The notes: a model not told the origin generated them from the letters alone. DNA of 64,000 nucleotides from Thiococcus pfennigii (GCF_016583835.1 NZ_NRRW01000006.1:1-64000), one strand, 5' to 3'; shown: positions 1 through 8,894, counted from the first letter of the stretch. Translations and numbers: made by a program.

Positions 1-47
1 TGTGGGGGCTATGTGGGGGCTATGTGGGGGCTATGTGTGGGGGCTAT
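1..47. repeat. Short tandem repeat at window edge
   Basis: Four head-to-tail copies of an 11-base unit (TGTGGGGGCTA), the last with two extra bases, run from the window edge into the palindrome that follows. The array may continue upstream of the window. Units are contiguous with no unique spacers, so it is a simple tandem repeat. Confidence 0.85.
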
Positions 48-98
48 GGGGTCAAGTCTTGCAATCGCGCATTGCGTGATTGCAAGACTTGACCCCAT
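46..98. repeat. Perfect 21-bp palindrome of the GGGGTCAAG family
   Basis: Two 21-base arms (46-66 and 78-98) are exact reverse complements around an 11-base loop. The core GGGGTCAAGTCTTGCA resembles repeats that flank REP-associated tyrosine transposases and similar elements in gammaproteobacteria. Related strings occur at 3811-3830 and, reverse-complemented, at 8255-8280. It could also act as a terminator for the porin gene that ends at 259, but there is no T-tract. Confidence 0.75.
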
Positions 99-258
99 CT
101 CGTGGTCGCACGCGCGCCTCAAGGAGGGACGAACGGTGGCTAAGCTCAGTTCGATGAAAGAGTGATGCAGCCAAGCGACCAGGACGAAAGCGCGAAGCCA
201 GCAGCGGTCACATTACCCGAGTCCACGACCGCTGAACTGGCTGACTCGATCCGTCCGC

Positions 259-1410
259 TCAAAAAGCCACGGACAGCATTGCCCCAAGCTGATTGATACG
301 CGTGTACGGTTCGTCCTGGTCGTCGACTGCCAGCACACCGTCGTAGCGGCCGTGCAGGTACTCCACGGTAACACTGGCTCCCCGCGAGATCCGGTGCGTC
401 AACGCAATACCGACCCGCGTTTGGGGCTCATCTTCCAGTTCTTTGCTCCCTTCCAGGCGTAACGCCACCTCGGACGCCATCCCAGGGAAGAAGCGTACCC
501 ATTCCAGGTTCCACGCAACCGGCCTGTCGCGATCACGATCGAGTTCCTCGAATGCGCGCGTGGCAGAGACCAGCTCGAATGTCGCGGTGCTTTGTTCGCC
601 CTGCCATTGCAGGTAGGCGGAGACCGCGCCGACCCGTCGTGCATAACGATTGTCGGCGTCGGCAAGCAACATCGAATCAGCATCCGCGAGGTCGGACTGA
701 TAGCTGCAACCGAACGACCATGCATCGCCGATGCTTGTATTGACGGCCGCGGCCCAATTCCACTCGGACGACCGCGCCGATGAGGACTGCGCGGGGCCGC
801 GATACACGGCGAGGACCGCTTCCAGGCGTTCATCAACTTCGTACGCAACGGCGACTGCCCGATCGGCACGCGTTTCACCAAACTCGAGCGAGGGACCGGT
901 CACGAAGGTGCTGTAATAGATGCCGAGCGGCGTGTACTGCCTGCCCAGCGACATCTCCCACGCGTCACGCTCGACTGCCAGAATGAACTCGTCGGTCTCG
1001 ACACCGCCAATATCAGAGTCGTGTTCGAAGACCGCATCCAGATGGAGGTGCTCGGCAAGATCCGCATGTACACCGAGCTGGACGGTGAGCTGCTCGTCCC
1101 GAACCCGATCATGGCCGTTGTCGGAGTGGCGCGTAAGACGCTCCCGCGTCGCCTCCAGTTCGATCAGGCCATTGACGTGCAGCCAGGGCGTGAGTTCGAT
1201 CCGGTCGCCGGCGTCCTGCTGCTCCTCGAGGGTCCGGTAGACACGGGCCGAAAGTGGTTCTTCGTCAGTCTGTGACACTGCCGGCATTCGAGGATCGTCA
1301 GCCACTTGTGCGCCGCCACTGCTCGACGCATTGGCGCAAACCGGTATGGCCCCCAACAACGAGAGGAGCACCGCGCTGAAAACCGAATTTGCCGCGCCCG
1401 AGATCGACAC
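259..1410 (-). CDS. LbtU-like siderophore porin family outer-membrane protein
   Basis: The 383-residue product has a signal peptide (hydrophobic stretch about residues 8-22, probable cleavage after Ala-Asn-Ala near 28). Alternating hydrophobic and polar beta-strand segments follow, ending in the terminal aromatic residue typical of outer-membrane barrels (SVAF). The pattern, with segments such as MSLGRQYTPLG and a charged acidic N-terminal half, fits the LbtU family described in Legionella as a legiobactin siderophore porin. Family assignment is from recall of sequence style; the ligand is unknown. It stands alone, with the 46-98 palindrome just downstream and about 420 bases without a gene upstream. 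Confidence 0.7.
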   Translation of the reverse strand: MSISGAANSVFSAVLLSLLGAIPVCANASSSGGAQVADDPRMPAVSQTDEEPLSARVYRTLEEQQDAGDRIELTPWLHVNGLIELEATRERLTRHSDNGHDRVRDEQLTVQLGVHADLAEHLHLDAVFEHDSDIGGVETDEFILAVERDAWEMSLGRQYTPLGIYYSTFVTGPSLEFGETRADRAVAVAYEVDERLEAVLAVYRGPAQSSSARSSEWNWAAAVNTSIGDAWSFGCSYQSDLADADSMLLADADNRYARRVGAVSAYLQWQGEQSTATFELVSATRAFEELDRDRDRPVAWNLEWVRFFPGMASEVALRLEGSKELEDEPQTRVGIALTHRISRGASVTVEYLHGRYDGVLAVDDQDEPYTRINQLGAMLSVAF

Positions 1411-1832
1411 GGTGTGGCACTCCCCGCGGCAATCCCGCTACGGAACAACCCAGCGCGAGTTGGCGCAATAGAAATTCGCGCAACTTTACCATCGACCTCG
1501 ACGCCGGGCGCATAGGACAAAGGTTGTATATCGCCCCGAAGCCACCTCAAAGCGCCGCCCCGGCGGGCCGGAGCTCGGTCATGCCCGTGCCCACCAAAGC
1601 CCGGGCATGGACGACAAAATTATCTATTCAACAGACACTTAGAGCCATCCGCGCAGCCATCGGACATGAGTTGGATGGCCGGTCAAGCCAGCACCTGCTT
1701 GATTGAAAGGCGAGGCCGCCGCAGTCACGAGGGCTAAGTCCCCCGGACACGGCAGCGTCGTCCGATGGGCCCGACTTGGTCGCGCGCGCGGCCAGGGTCC
1801 TGGGAACTTCCGATCAATCCAGCAAGGAGCTG
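1411..1832. other. Intergenic region, no gene seen
   Basis: This region separates the divergent porin and secreted-protein genes. Frames are open here only as shadows and no RNA gene is recognisable. It must hold both promoters, but no convincing -35/-10 pair stands out. Confidence 0.5.
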
Positions 1833-2954
1833 ATGATGAACAACCACCCGACAAAAATGACTGCAATCGGCGCGCTGGTCGCGGTCTGTGTCTCCGCGCC
1901 TTCGTTCGGCGGCAACCACGGCGGTGCTTCACCGTGCGCGCAGACGGCACGCACCCTGTACGCCGCATGCCGTCTGGACATCTTTGACGACTACAACGTG
2001 TCCGAGGCGAACTGCCTCAACCTCAACGACGACGGCGAACGGCGCGCCTGTCGCCGCGAGGCTAAGACGACGCTGCGCGAGGCATTCGAAGCGTGCTTCG
2101 ATCAACGCGAGGCGCGGGTCGAGACCTGCGCGGTGCTCGATGAGGAACGCTACGATCCCGACCCGCTGCTGGATCCGGGAATCGAGTTCGTCGACCCGGA
2201 CGACGTGGGTCCCGCGCAGGCCAACCCGTATGTCTCGATCGTCGCCGGTCACACCCATGTGCTGCGCGAGGAGGACGAGACCATCATCGTACATGCGACC
2301 GACGAGACCAAAGAGATCAATGGCGTGACATGCCGTGTCGTCGTCGATGCCGTGGTCGAAACCGACACTGACGACGAAACCGGCGAAGTCGACTATGAGC
2401 CGGTCGAGGTCACCGACGACTGGCTCGCCCAGGATACGAACGGCGATGTCTACTATTGCGGCGAACTGGCGCGCAACTTCGAGGACGGCGAACTCACCGA
2501 TCTCGACGGGTCGTTCAAGGCCGGCGTCGAGGGAGCCAAGAGCGGCATATGGATCCTCGCTGCGCCTGAGTTGGGTATCGCGCATCGACAGGAATATGCC
2601 CTCGGCGAAGCGGAGGACGTCGTCGAGTACGTCGATTTCGCGGCTGTGCCCGCCGAAGAGAACCCACGCTTTCCATGCTCGGCCGCCGGTGGCTGCCTGC
2701 AGACTTACGATTTCACGCCGCTGGAACCCGATGTGGCGGAGTACAAGTACTATCTGCCAGGCGTCGGTTTCGTGATGGGCGAGGCACTCGAGGACGGCCT
2801 GCCGACCGGCGAGCGTGCAGATCTGGTTTGTATCGGCGACTCGCTCGACGTCCTGCATGATCCCGACTGCGACATCGACGACCCGGATGCCCTGCTCGAA
2901 AAGCTCTGCGAACTGTCGCCAGACGCCTTCTGCGACGATCCGGACGATAGCTGA
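1833..2954 (+). CDS. Secreted acidic protein of unknown function
   Basis: The start at 1833 (or the adjacent ATG at 1836) is chosen because AGGAG lies just upstream and a clear signal peptide follows (hydrophobic MTAIGALVAVCVSAPSFG). The mature part is very acidic. Cysteines of an N-terminal segment (about residues 35-110) may form disulfides. Residues about 130-290 resemble a recurring domain of secreted hypothetical proteins (WLAQDTNGDVYYCGE, GSFKAGVEGAKSGIW, YALGEAEDVVEYV). The C-terminus is again Cys- and Asp-rich. I recognise no enzyme motif. The LuxR-type gene 120 bases downstream on the same strand could be co-transcribed. Confidence 0.75.
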   Translation: MMNNHPTKMTAIGALVAVCVSAPSFGGNHGGASPCAQTARTLYAACRLDIFDDYNVSEANCLNLNDDGERRACRREAKTTLREAFEACFDQREARVETCAVLDEERYDPDPLLDPGIEFVDPDDVGPAQANPYVSIVAGHTHVLREEDETIIVHATDETKEINGVTCRVVVDAVVETDTDDETGEVDYEPVEVTDDWLAQDTNGDVYYCGELARNFEDGELTDLDGSFKAGVEGAKSGIWILAAPELGIAHRQEYALGEAEDVVEYVDFAAVPAEENPRFPCSAAGGCLQTYDFTPLEPDVAEYKYYLPGVGFVMGEALEDGLPTGERADLVCIGDSLDVLHDPDCDIDDPDALLEKLCELSPDAFCDDPDDS

Positions 2955-3077
2955 GATAAGCTGAACCGGGGTCAGGGACGGCAACGTCCGCCACGGCACC
3001 GGGTTCCACCGTGTCGATCGCCAGCAGGCGGCCGGCACGGTGGCCATTCCGGTCGATCAACTGAGGTACCTAGCGAG

Positions 3078-3611
3078 ATGCGTGAACACAATCAGAAATG
3101 GAAGAGCTGGATCAGCGTGCTGGTGATCGTCCTCGGCAGTGCGCTGTTGATCGGGCTCGAGATCATCGAGGATCCGGACCTCACGCTGGGCGAGATTCTG
3201 GTCGAACTTATTCAGCCGGCACTCATTGTTACGATTGCGGTCGGGATGGTCCGCCTCACCGATCAGATGAAACACCAGTATCAACAGCAGCAGTTGCTGA
3301 TCCGCGACCTGGAGACCGCGCGTGTCGAAGGCATGCAATGGCGCGAAAAGCGCCGCGAGCTGATGCTCGGATTGAGCCAGGGGATCAGCGAACAGTTCGA
3401 CGCATGGGGAATGACACCGGCAGAGCGCGAGGTCGGCCTGCTGATCCTCAAGGGCATGAGCTATAAGGAGATCGCGGCACTCAGGGACGTGTCAGAGAAG
3501 ACCGTGCGCCAACAATCATATTCGATCTTTCGCAAGGGCCGCTTGAGCGGACGCGCAGCGTTGTCGGCGTATTTTCTGGAGGATCTGCTGCTGCCAACGT
3601 CCATCGCCTGA
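3078..3611 (+). CDS. Membrane-anchored LuxR-type HTH regulator
   Basis: The 177-residue product has two predicted membrane helices (about residues 12-28 and 43-62), a glutamine-rich coiled-coil linker (about 66-95) and a C-terminal LuxR/GerE helix-turn-helix (about 108-170; LTP/TPAEREVGLLILKG, YKEIA, SEKTVRQQ). There is no receiver domain, so it probably senses through the membrane segment or a partner and regulates DNA while tethered. Small two-helix LuxR proteins of this design are known as orphan regulators. Its target may be the secreted-protein gene immediately upstream, which is inference from proximity only. Confidence 0.82.
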   Translation: MREHNQKWKSWISVLVIVLGSALLIGLEIIEDPDLTLGEILVELIQPALIVTIAVGMVRLTDQMKHQYQQQQLLIRDLETARVEGMQWREKRRELMLGLSQGISEQFDAWGMTPAEREVGLLILKGMSYKEIAALRDVSEKTVRQQSYSIFRKGRLSGRAALSAYFLEDLLLPTSIA

Positions 3612-3629
3612 GTACCGTGCCCGCCCATC

Positions 3630-3806
3630 AGCGATCAAGCGCCTGTGCCGGCGCACCTGGTCGATCACGTCTTCCCGCCGCTGCCGGTGCGCCAGTGGGT
3701 CCTCTCGGTGCCCAAACGCCTGCGCTGGTACCTGGAGCGCGAGCCGCGGGCGATCAGCGCCGTGCTGCACATCCTGCTGCGCGTCATCGAGGCCCATCTG
3801 CGAGAC
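3630..3806 (+). pseudogene. IS91/IS801-type transposase fragment
   Basis: A short open stretch reads PAHLVDHVFPPLPVRQWV and RLRWYLEREP, which matches the conserved Y2-type (PF04986) transposase segment of IS91-family elements that usually reads VVDH(V)xPxVPVRQWVLS. The rest of the transposase, including the catalytic tyrosines, is absent. The fragment runs directly into a GGGGTCAGGTCT repeat at 3811. It is a remnant. Confidence 0.7.
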
Positions 3807-3807
3807 T

Positions 3808-4141
3808 CTGGGGTCAGGTCTCGCATTGTGGCATTTTTTTCGTCGAGACGATGCCGGGCCTGCCTGTCATCCCGGTCCTGTGGGGGGTACGCCGAGTGAC
3901 AATCCCCCGGCATACCCGGGGGCCTTCGATTGCTGGCCCCTGAAAGATGCCTGATCGCACATGACTCTGGGGTCCAGGACTTCGGGGTTCAGGACTGGCC
4001 TTGTCGCAGGGTCTTGGGGTCTTGCATGGACGCACCGCAGAGGCGCGGGACGCGAGGGCCTCGCATTGACATACCCGGGAGGCGCAGTGCGGCCGTTGGG
4101 GAGTGCACGTTGGAGGCAAAGCAGTCGACGCGCGGGCTCAC
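3808..4141. repeat. GGGGTCAGG-type repeat block and gene-free stretch
   Basis: CTCTGGGGTCAGGTCTCGCA at 3809-3828 is followed by a T-run. The related strings CTCTGGGGTCCAGGACTTC (from 3965) and GGGGTTCAGGACTGG occur about 150 bases on. They share their core with the palindrome at 46-98. No coding signal is credible up to the HepT-like gene end at 4142. Confidence 0.55.
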
Positions 4142-4516
4142 TCACTCGCTCGGCGGTGGAGTGCCCGACGAGGTCCAGCGCTGCTCCAGTGTCAGCGCCA
4201 GTGCACGCAATGTTGGTTCCAGCCGCGACAGATCTCTGACGACCACAAGCCAGACGGCATCCCAGTCGATGTTGAAGTAGGCATGCACCAGCGCGTTTTG
4301 CATGCCGACGATTTGCCCCCAAGGAACGTCGGGTGCCAACATGCGGGTCTCCTGGGTGATTCCCGCCGCGGCCTCGCCGATGATCTGGATATGGCGGAGA
4401 ACCCACACTTGGACCAATTCATCGCTGTCGAACTCGTCCTTCCTCGCCGGCTTGTGGCGCTGGATTGCGGCGATCGCATCGAGCATATCCGCAACACGAT
4501 CGCTGTCGTGACGCAT
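4142..4516 (-). CDS. HepT-like (DUF86) toxin, catalytic Arg replaced
   Basis: The 124-residue HEPN/DUF86 protein lies 12 bases downstream of an MntA-like nucleotidyltransferase gene, the usual MntA-HepT arrangement. HepT toxins are HEPN ribonucleases with an Arg-x4-His-x-Tyr motif that MntA silences by adding AMP to the tyrosine. Here the motif reads Gln73-x4-His78-x-Tyr80 (MQNALVHAYF), so the usual arginine is a glutamine (codon CAA at 4298-4300). The AMP-acceptor tyrosine is kept. The C-terminal tail is short and polar. The family call is firm; RNase activity is doubtful. Confidence 0.85.
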   Translation of the reverse strand: MRHDSDRVADMLDAIAAIQRHKPARKDEFDSDELVQVWVLRHIQIIGEAAAGITQETRMLAPDVPWGQIVGMQNALVHAYFNIDWDAVWLVVVRDLSRLEPTLRALALTLEQRWTSSGTPPPSE

Positions 4517-4528
4517 GGGAGCAGGCGG

Positions 4529-4831
4529 CTACAGGGGCTGCGCTTCCTGTAGCACCCGCGCCCGGAAACGGGGTCGCAACCCGCGCTCGCTGACGACGTC
4601 GACCCGCACGCCGAGCAGCAACTCCAGATCGTTCAGCAATCCACCGTGATCGAGCAGACTGCGGTCTGGCGCGAACTCGACGAGAAAATCCACGTCGCCA
4701 GGCTGCTGGGTGTCGCCACGGGCGACCGACCCGAAGACGCGCACGTTGCGGGCTCCCCAACGGTCTGCGACGCGCAGAATGTCGCCGCGTTGGGCTCGCA
4801 GTGAATGCATCGTGATGGTTGGCGTGTTCAT
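4529..4831 (-). CDS. MntA-like nucleotidyltransferase antitoxin
   Basis: This 100-residue minimal nucleotidyltransferase has the motif GSxxxG-x10-DxD: Gly34-Ser35, then Asp46 and Asp48. It matches MntA antitoxins that AMPylate HepT. The reading frame is open far upstream, but the ATG at 4831 (MNTPTITMHSL) gives the normal family length. It is first in a two-gene operon with the HepT-like gene. Both active-site aspartates are intact, in contrast with the altered partner. Confidence 0.87.
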   Translation of the reverse strand: MNTPTITMHSLRAQRGDILRVADRWGARNVRVFGSVARGDTQQPGDVDFLVEFAPDRSLLDHGGLLNDLELLLGVRVDVVSERGLRPRFRARVLQEAQPL

Positions 4832-5052
4832 GCTCAAGACCTCGGTCGCCGGTTCCCAGGAAGCTCGATGCAGCGCCGACGGAGTTGCAAGTCCGGAGGC
4901 TGGGGTCACGGGGGTTCGGGTCTCGTACCACCGCATCTTTCTTGTGCTGAGCAGGGGAAGAAATCGACGGCCCAGGAGTGCCGAGATCCTACGGGCTTCC
5001 GGACCCCGCGGGCTTCCCAATCGCCTAAGTTTCGGGAGTGTCGTAATCCGGC

Positions 5053-5631
5053 TTAGGATTGGTCGGGTACAGCAAACTGAATGCCGTGATAGATGTCGGC
5101 TAGCGCCAAAGAACCGTCGATCGAGCCCAGCGGTACCGTCTCTTCCGGTTGCTGATAGACGTGCAAAATCCATTCTTCGTCGGCCGTGCGGCGGAAGTGC
5201 TCGACCAACATCTGCTGCGAGTCGACGAGGAGATAATCCGTCAGTGTGGGGATGCTGCGATAGAGCTTGAACTTGTCGCCGCGATCATAGCTGCTGGTTT
5301 TCGGTGAGAGGACTTCGATGATCAGAACCGGGTTGAGCAGGGTCAGTCGGTTATCTGTCAGGTGAGGCTCACCGCAATACACGGATATATCGGGATAGGT
5401 ATCCAGTCCAGACGGCGTACGGACGCGCATATCGCTGTTCATGGGGCGGCAGCCCTTGGTGCTCGGGCGGGCATTCAGAAGCGATGCAATCTGCACGGCT
5501 ATGGCGGAGTGTTCGAACGTTCCGCCTGTCATGGCAAAGATCTCGCCATTGAAGAATTCGTGCTTGATCTCCGAGGTCTCTTCAAAGGCCAGATATTCTT
5601 CACGGGTCATGCGCTGGGCGGCGCTTTGCAT
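5053..5631 (-). CDS. Uma2 family endonuclease (DUF820)
   Basis: The start at 5631 (MQSAAQRMTREEYLAFE) has AGGAG eight bases upstream; the longer reading begins at 5652. The 192-residue product shows the family landmarks: E-x-K-HE-(F/Y)-x-G-E-I near the N-terminus, PDISVYCG in the middle and VLIIEVLSPKT with the PD-(D/E)xK-like acidic and lysine residues. Uma2 proteins are abundant in bacteria with large genomes; their biological role is unsettled. A second, divergent member lies at 45929-46483. Confidence 0.87.
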   Translation of the reverse strand: MQSAAQRMTREEYLAFEETSEIKHEFFNGEIFAMTGGTFEHSAIAVQIASLLNARPSTKGCRPMNSDMRVRTPSGLDTYPDISVYCGEPHLTDNRLTLLNPVLIIEVLSPKTSSYDRGDKFKLYRSIPTLTDYLLVDSQQMLVEHFRRTADEEWILHVYQQPEETVPLGSIDGSLALADIYHGIQFAVPDQS

Positions 5632-6082
5632 CGGATTGCTCCTGGCAGGCAAGGGTTTGTCCGCATTCTAGTGCCTCGCCTCAGAAATACCGAGGCTGCA
5701 CTTTCATGTCACCCTCAGAATCCGAGCACCGTAGGAGCCCGCTTGCGGGCGAGCAGCTCGCGCGTGGCGGCGAAGATCGCCCGCAAGCGGGCTCCTACCA
5801 CGCGAGGGTGGCGGGCCGCAGCGTGCGGTCTCGGGAATTGCGCAGTCTTGCACCAGCGCTTCCGCTAGAGGGTGAAACGAGCTAGGCGACCTTGGGCAAG
5901 TTCGAGGAAGTTTTTGTGGGGGTTTGCCTTTTGCCTCTGTGGCCGCGCGAACGGGACGGCTGGCCTTGCTCATGGTTCCGGCCAAGGCCCGCCTTCGTGG
6001 TACGGGATCGGCGAAGCGAAGATCCCTTGTTATAGCAGAGACCCTCGGGTGACACCATGGGCGACCCCTGCGGGCGCAGGGC
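5632..6082. repeat. REP hairpin and mosaic repeat segment
   Basis: GTAGGAGCCCGCTTGCGGGCGA (5731-5752) and its exact reverse complement (5777-5798) form a 22-bp hairpin around 24 bases. The flanks CTAGTGCCTCGC..AGAAATACCGAGG (5668-5694) and CGCAGTCTTGCAC (about 5843-5855) recur in inverted orientation at 29910-29939 and 29580-29672. No credible gene is present. Confidence 0.75.
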
Positions 6083-6488
6083 TGATCCGTTCAGCGGCCT
6101 TTTTCGTTGAGGGTGAAGGGTTGGCGGTCGATCCTCGACTGGGTTGGTGCGCAGGCGAATGCACGCCTCTCGCAGCGGTCGAGACGGCGGCCGCGGAGGC
6201 CCATCCCGCACGGCCGTGCCAATGACCGCGCGGCACACGCGGCCCGGTTAGCCCGCGCGCCCAACCCCGCCCCCTCGCACGGCGCCGCGGCCCGTCGGCC
6301 CGTAGGTCGGGTTAGCCCCGCGGGGCGTAACCCGACAGCCGGCAATGCGGCTCCGAGGCCCCTGTCGGGTTACGGCGCGCGCAATCCTTTGTCTTACCCG
6401 GACCGCCGTGCCAGCGCGCCTAGCCCGACCTACGGGCCGTGCCATCGGCGCAGGCGACGCCGGCGGATCAGAACGGATCCGCCGTGCC
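6083..6488. mobile_element. MITE-like element, copy 1
   Basis: About 400 bases are nearly identical to 7123-7480, with one extra insertion of about 45 bases near 6212-6255. Ends are inverted (GATCCGTT at the left, CAGAACGGATCCG at the right). Inside are CGGGTTACGC-type palindromes, for example 6302-6337 (GTAGGTCGGGTTAGCCCCGC and its partner arm). No transposase is encoded. Confidence 0.75.
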
Positions 6489-6601
6489 TGCGGGCGGGCG
6501 AGTCCTTGGAGGCCGAAACGGGGTGGCGCGCTCAGCTCGGCTCGGATCCTGGCGCGGAATCTGCTCGGCTGTAGACACCAAACCGGGATCGGGAGAGGAA
6601 T

Positions 6602-7003
6602 GTGGACACCAAAGATCTAATGCCGCGAATCGATACCGTTGAGCGTCCGATGTCCCGGCGCGAGCTGGAACGACGATACCTCAGGTGGGGCGTGGTGACG
6701 CAAACGTCACTTCGTGACGAGAATCGGCTCTATCAGGGGACCCGTGGCATCAGCCAACGCAATCGCTCCGCAGGCTTCGTACCCGCGTACCTGAACGAGG
6801 CGTCGGGAGAAGCGGTCGAGTCGCGCTTCGCCGATGGTAGCGCGGCGCCGATCCATGTGCTCGATGGCCTGCCCCAAGCCTGGGTCGCCGAGCGCGACGG
6901 GCACGGCCACGTCACCAGGACCAACCCCGGGGTTGTCGCCGGCTTCTTGCGTGCCGACCGCTTCTATACCCGGGAGGAGGCGGCGCTCGCGTTGGCGCAC
7001 TAA
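6602..7003 (+). CDS. Small unknown protein between two MITE-like elements
   Basis: The 133-residue product starts at GTG 6602 with GGGAGAGG a few bases upstream. It is hydrophilic, with no signal peptide or membrane helix. Recognisable stretches are SRRELERRYLRWGVVTQTSL, GTRGISQRNR and ADGSAAPIHVLDGLP, and the end (FYTREEAALAL) looks like a short helical tail. I recall similar hypothetical proteins in purple sulfur bacteria but no function. The gene sits between direct copies of the repeat (6083-6488 and 7123-7480), which suggests it may move or be exchanged with them. Confidence 0.6.
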   Translation: MDTKDLMPRIDTVERPMSRRELERRYLRWGVVTQTSLRDENRLYQGTRGISQRNRSAGFVPAYLNEASGEAVESRFADGSAAPIHVLDGLPQAWVAERDGHGHVTRTNPGVVAGFLRADRFYTREEAALALAH

Positions 7004-7122
7004 CTCACTGGTACGGTGCCCGGCACGACGTTGGCTGACGACGATAGGCCCAGACGGCCGGTTGTGAGCGGTCGTTTGGACATCAGGGCGGCTGTCAAGC
7101 GCAAGGCCCCCTCGATCGGGAC

Positions 7123-7480
7123 GGATCCGTTCTGCGGCCTTTTTCGCTGAGGGTGAAGGGTTGGCGGTCGATCCTCGACTGGGTGGTGCTCAGGCGAATG
7201 CTGGCCGCTCGCAGCGGTCGAGACGGCGGCCGCGGAGGCCCATCCCGCGCGCCCAACCCCACCCCCTCGCACGGCGCCATGGCCCGTCGGCCCGTAGGTC
7301 GGGTTAGCCCCGCGGGGCGTAACCCGACAGCCGGCAACGCGGCTCCGAGACCGCTGTCGGGTTACGGCGCGCGCAATCCTTTGTTTTACCCGCACCGCCG
7401 TGCCTGCGCGCCTAACCCGACCTACGGGCCGTGCCATCGGCGCAGGCGACGCCGGCGGATCAGAACGGATCCGCCGTGCC
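7123..7480. mobile_element. MITE-like element, copy 2
   Basis: Direct copy of 6083-6488. The left end reads CGGATCCGTTCTG and the right end CAGAACGGATCCG, an exact 13-base terminal inverted repeat. The interior carries the CGGGTTACGC hairpins (7293-7330 and beyond). It is non-coding and about 358 bases long. Confidence 0.78.
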
Positions 7481-7654
7481 CCCTCGTTGCCTCGGGACGT
7501 CGAGGCCGCGGCGTCTTCCTTCGCCGCTTGGGGCCTAGCCGGCACGACGCCGGTAGAAGTCGTCCTCGATGGCATCGAGCTCGGTCGACGAAACCTCGGG
7601 CCCTGGGGGCGCGGGCGTGACGGCTGCTTCCTGGAGCGGCCCGATCGCCTCTAT

Positions 7655-7743
7655 CGGGGGCCTTGAAAGATTGCCATCCGGGCAGTCTTTCAAGACGGGG
7701 CATCCTGGCCCCGCGCGGGCACCTTGGACTTTTCAAGGTGCCC
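7655..7743. repeat. Nested palindromic intergenic element, short copy
   Basis: Outer arms CCTTGAAAG (7661) and CTTTTCAAGG (7729) enclose an inner hairpin TTGCCATCCGGGCA and a second one GGGGCATCCTGGCCCCG. The same arrangement occurs at 34150-34314 and 60625-60750, with partial copies elsewhere. This copy lacks the AAGCGAAAATGCG inner module. Confidence 0.72.
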
Positions 7744-8400
7744 GATCATCGAGTGGGCGTGGACACGGGCGTTGAGGTCGCCATCATCGGGTCGCGACTG
7801 GCGTCAACGGAGGTTCCCATCGAGCGGTCGTCGTGCGTCCATGACGACTCGGATGCCACGCGGTCGTGGGAGGCCCTGACACGCAGCCAGCCGGGGGTGC
7901 TTGCGGACCCTGTGCGTAAGGCGAGACAGCCAGCGACGCGCAAGAGACGCGCCGAGGAGACGCTGTTCCGAAGATCCTGAGGCGAGAGACTTCCGGGAGA
8001 CGGGTCTGCTACCCTCGTCCTATGCCCGGCCGCCGGGATCAGTCCCGCCTGGCTGGAGCGGTTGCGCCCGCTGGCGTCCAAGCAGAACCTTCGCGGACCC
8101 TTCGCGCGCCTTGCTCAGTCGTCTTGTGCTACGTTGGTTCATCGAAAGGATGGATCCGTCAGGGTGATCGACTCGGTGCTCGACTGACTGAGCAGTCTGT
8201 CCTTTCCTTTCCGGTCGCCCAGCCCTGTACGGGATCTGGGTTCCGTCTTTTTTGCCCTTGACCCCGCTACTTGACCCCTGCCGCTGCGAACTGCCTTCCT
8301 GTTAGGCTGTTCGTCTACCGACCCGACGAGCCGGCTGGCGCGGTCTGCAAGATGATCCCCCGCGGCATGCGCTCGCGTAACCCACAGGAGGCCCGCGTTC
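7744..8400. other. Gene-free stretch before uspA
   Basis: Frames through this stretch begin inside the repeat and resemble nothing known, so I call no gene. Near 8255-8280 the reversed GGGGTCAAG-type string appears twice (TTGACCCCGCTACTTGACCCC). The uspA promoter should lie in the last 120 bases. Confidence 0.5.
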
Positions 8401-8832
8401 ATGTTCAACAAGATTATGGTGCCGGTGGACCTTGCGCATCTGGCGGCGCTGGAGAAGTCCCTGACCGTGGCGGCCGATCTCTCGCGCCACTACGGGGCGG
8501 CCCTGTGCTACGTCGGTGTGACCACCTCCCAGCCCAGCGCGGTGGCTCGCACGCCTGAAGAATACGAACTCAAGCTCAGGGCGTTCGCCCACGAGCATGC
8601 CCCCGACAGCGGTCATGAGCCCACGGCGCGCGTCTACAAGAGTCACGATCCAGCGGCCGACCTGGACGATATCCTCGTCCAGGCCATCGATGACGTCGGT
8701 GCCGACCTGGTGGTCATGGCGACCCATCTGCCCACCCATCTCGATGCCATCATGCCCTCCAATGGGGCCAAGATCGCAAAGCATACCGAGGCGTCCGTAT
8801 TCCTCGTGCGTCGGGATAGCTCGGGCGACTGA
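8401..8832 (+). CDS. Universal stress protein UspA family
   Basis: The 143-residue single-domain Usp protein begins MFNKIMVPVDLAH and ends with the typical SVFLVRRD strand. The ATP-binding glycine motif (G-x2-G-x9-G-S/T) is not present in canonical form near ATHLPTHLDAIMPSNG, so it probably belongs to the non-ATP-binding UspA type. AGGAGGCCC lies just upstream of the ATG. It precedes a BCCT transporter gene by 62 bases; Usp proteins are known partners of osmolyte transporters (TeaD with TeaABC), so a role in transporter control is plausible. Confidence 0.88.
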   Translation: MFNKIMVPVDLAHLAALEKSLTVAADLSRHYGAALCYVGVTTSQPSAVARTPEEYELKLRAFAHEHAPDSGHEPTARVYKSHDPAADLDDILVQAIDDVGADLVVMATHLPTHLDAIMPSNGAKIAKHTEASVFLVRRDSSGD

Positions 8833-8894
8833 GCGCGCCTCGATACCCCGGCACAAGACCCCTCACTAGAATCAGGCAGCCAAGGGAGAATCTC

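Noticed and set aside
1-47. Possible CRISPR-like array at the left edge
   Set aside because: Units are contiguous 11-base repeats with no unique spacers and no cas genes nearby.
3617-3943. Open frames over the transposase fragment
   Set aside because: Only about 60 codons match the transposase family; the rest runs through repeats.
7663-7980. Small plus-strand gene downstream of the short nested element
   Set aside because: Its start lies inside the repeat, and the sequence shows no known motif and no good ribosome site.
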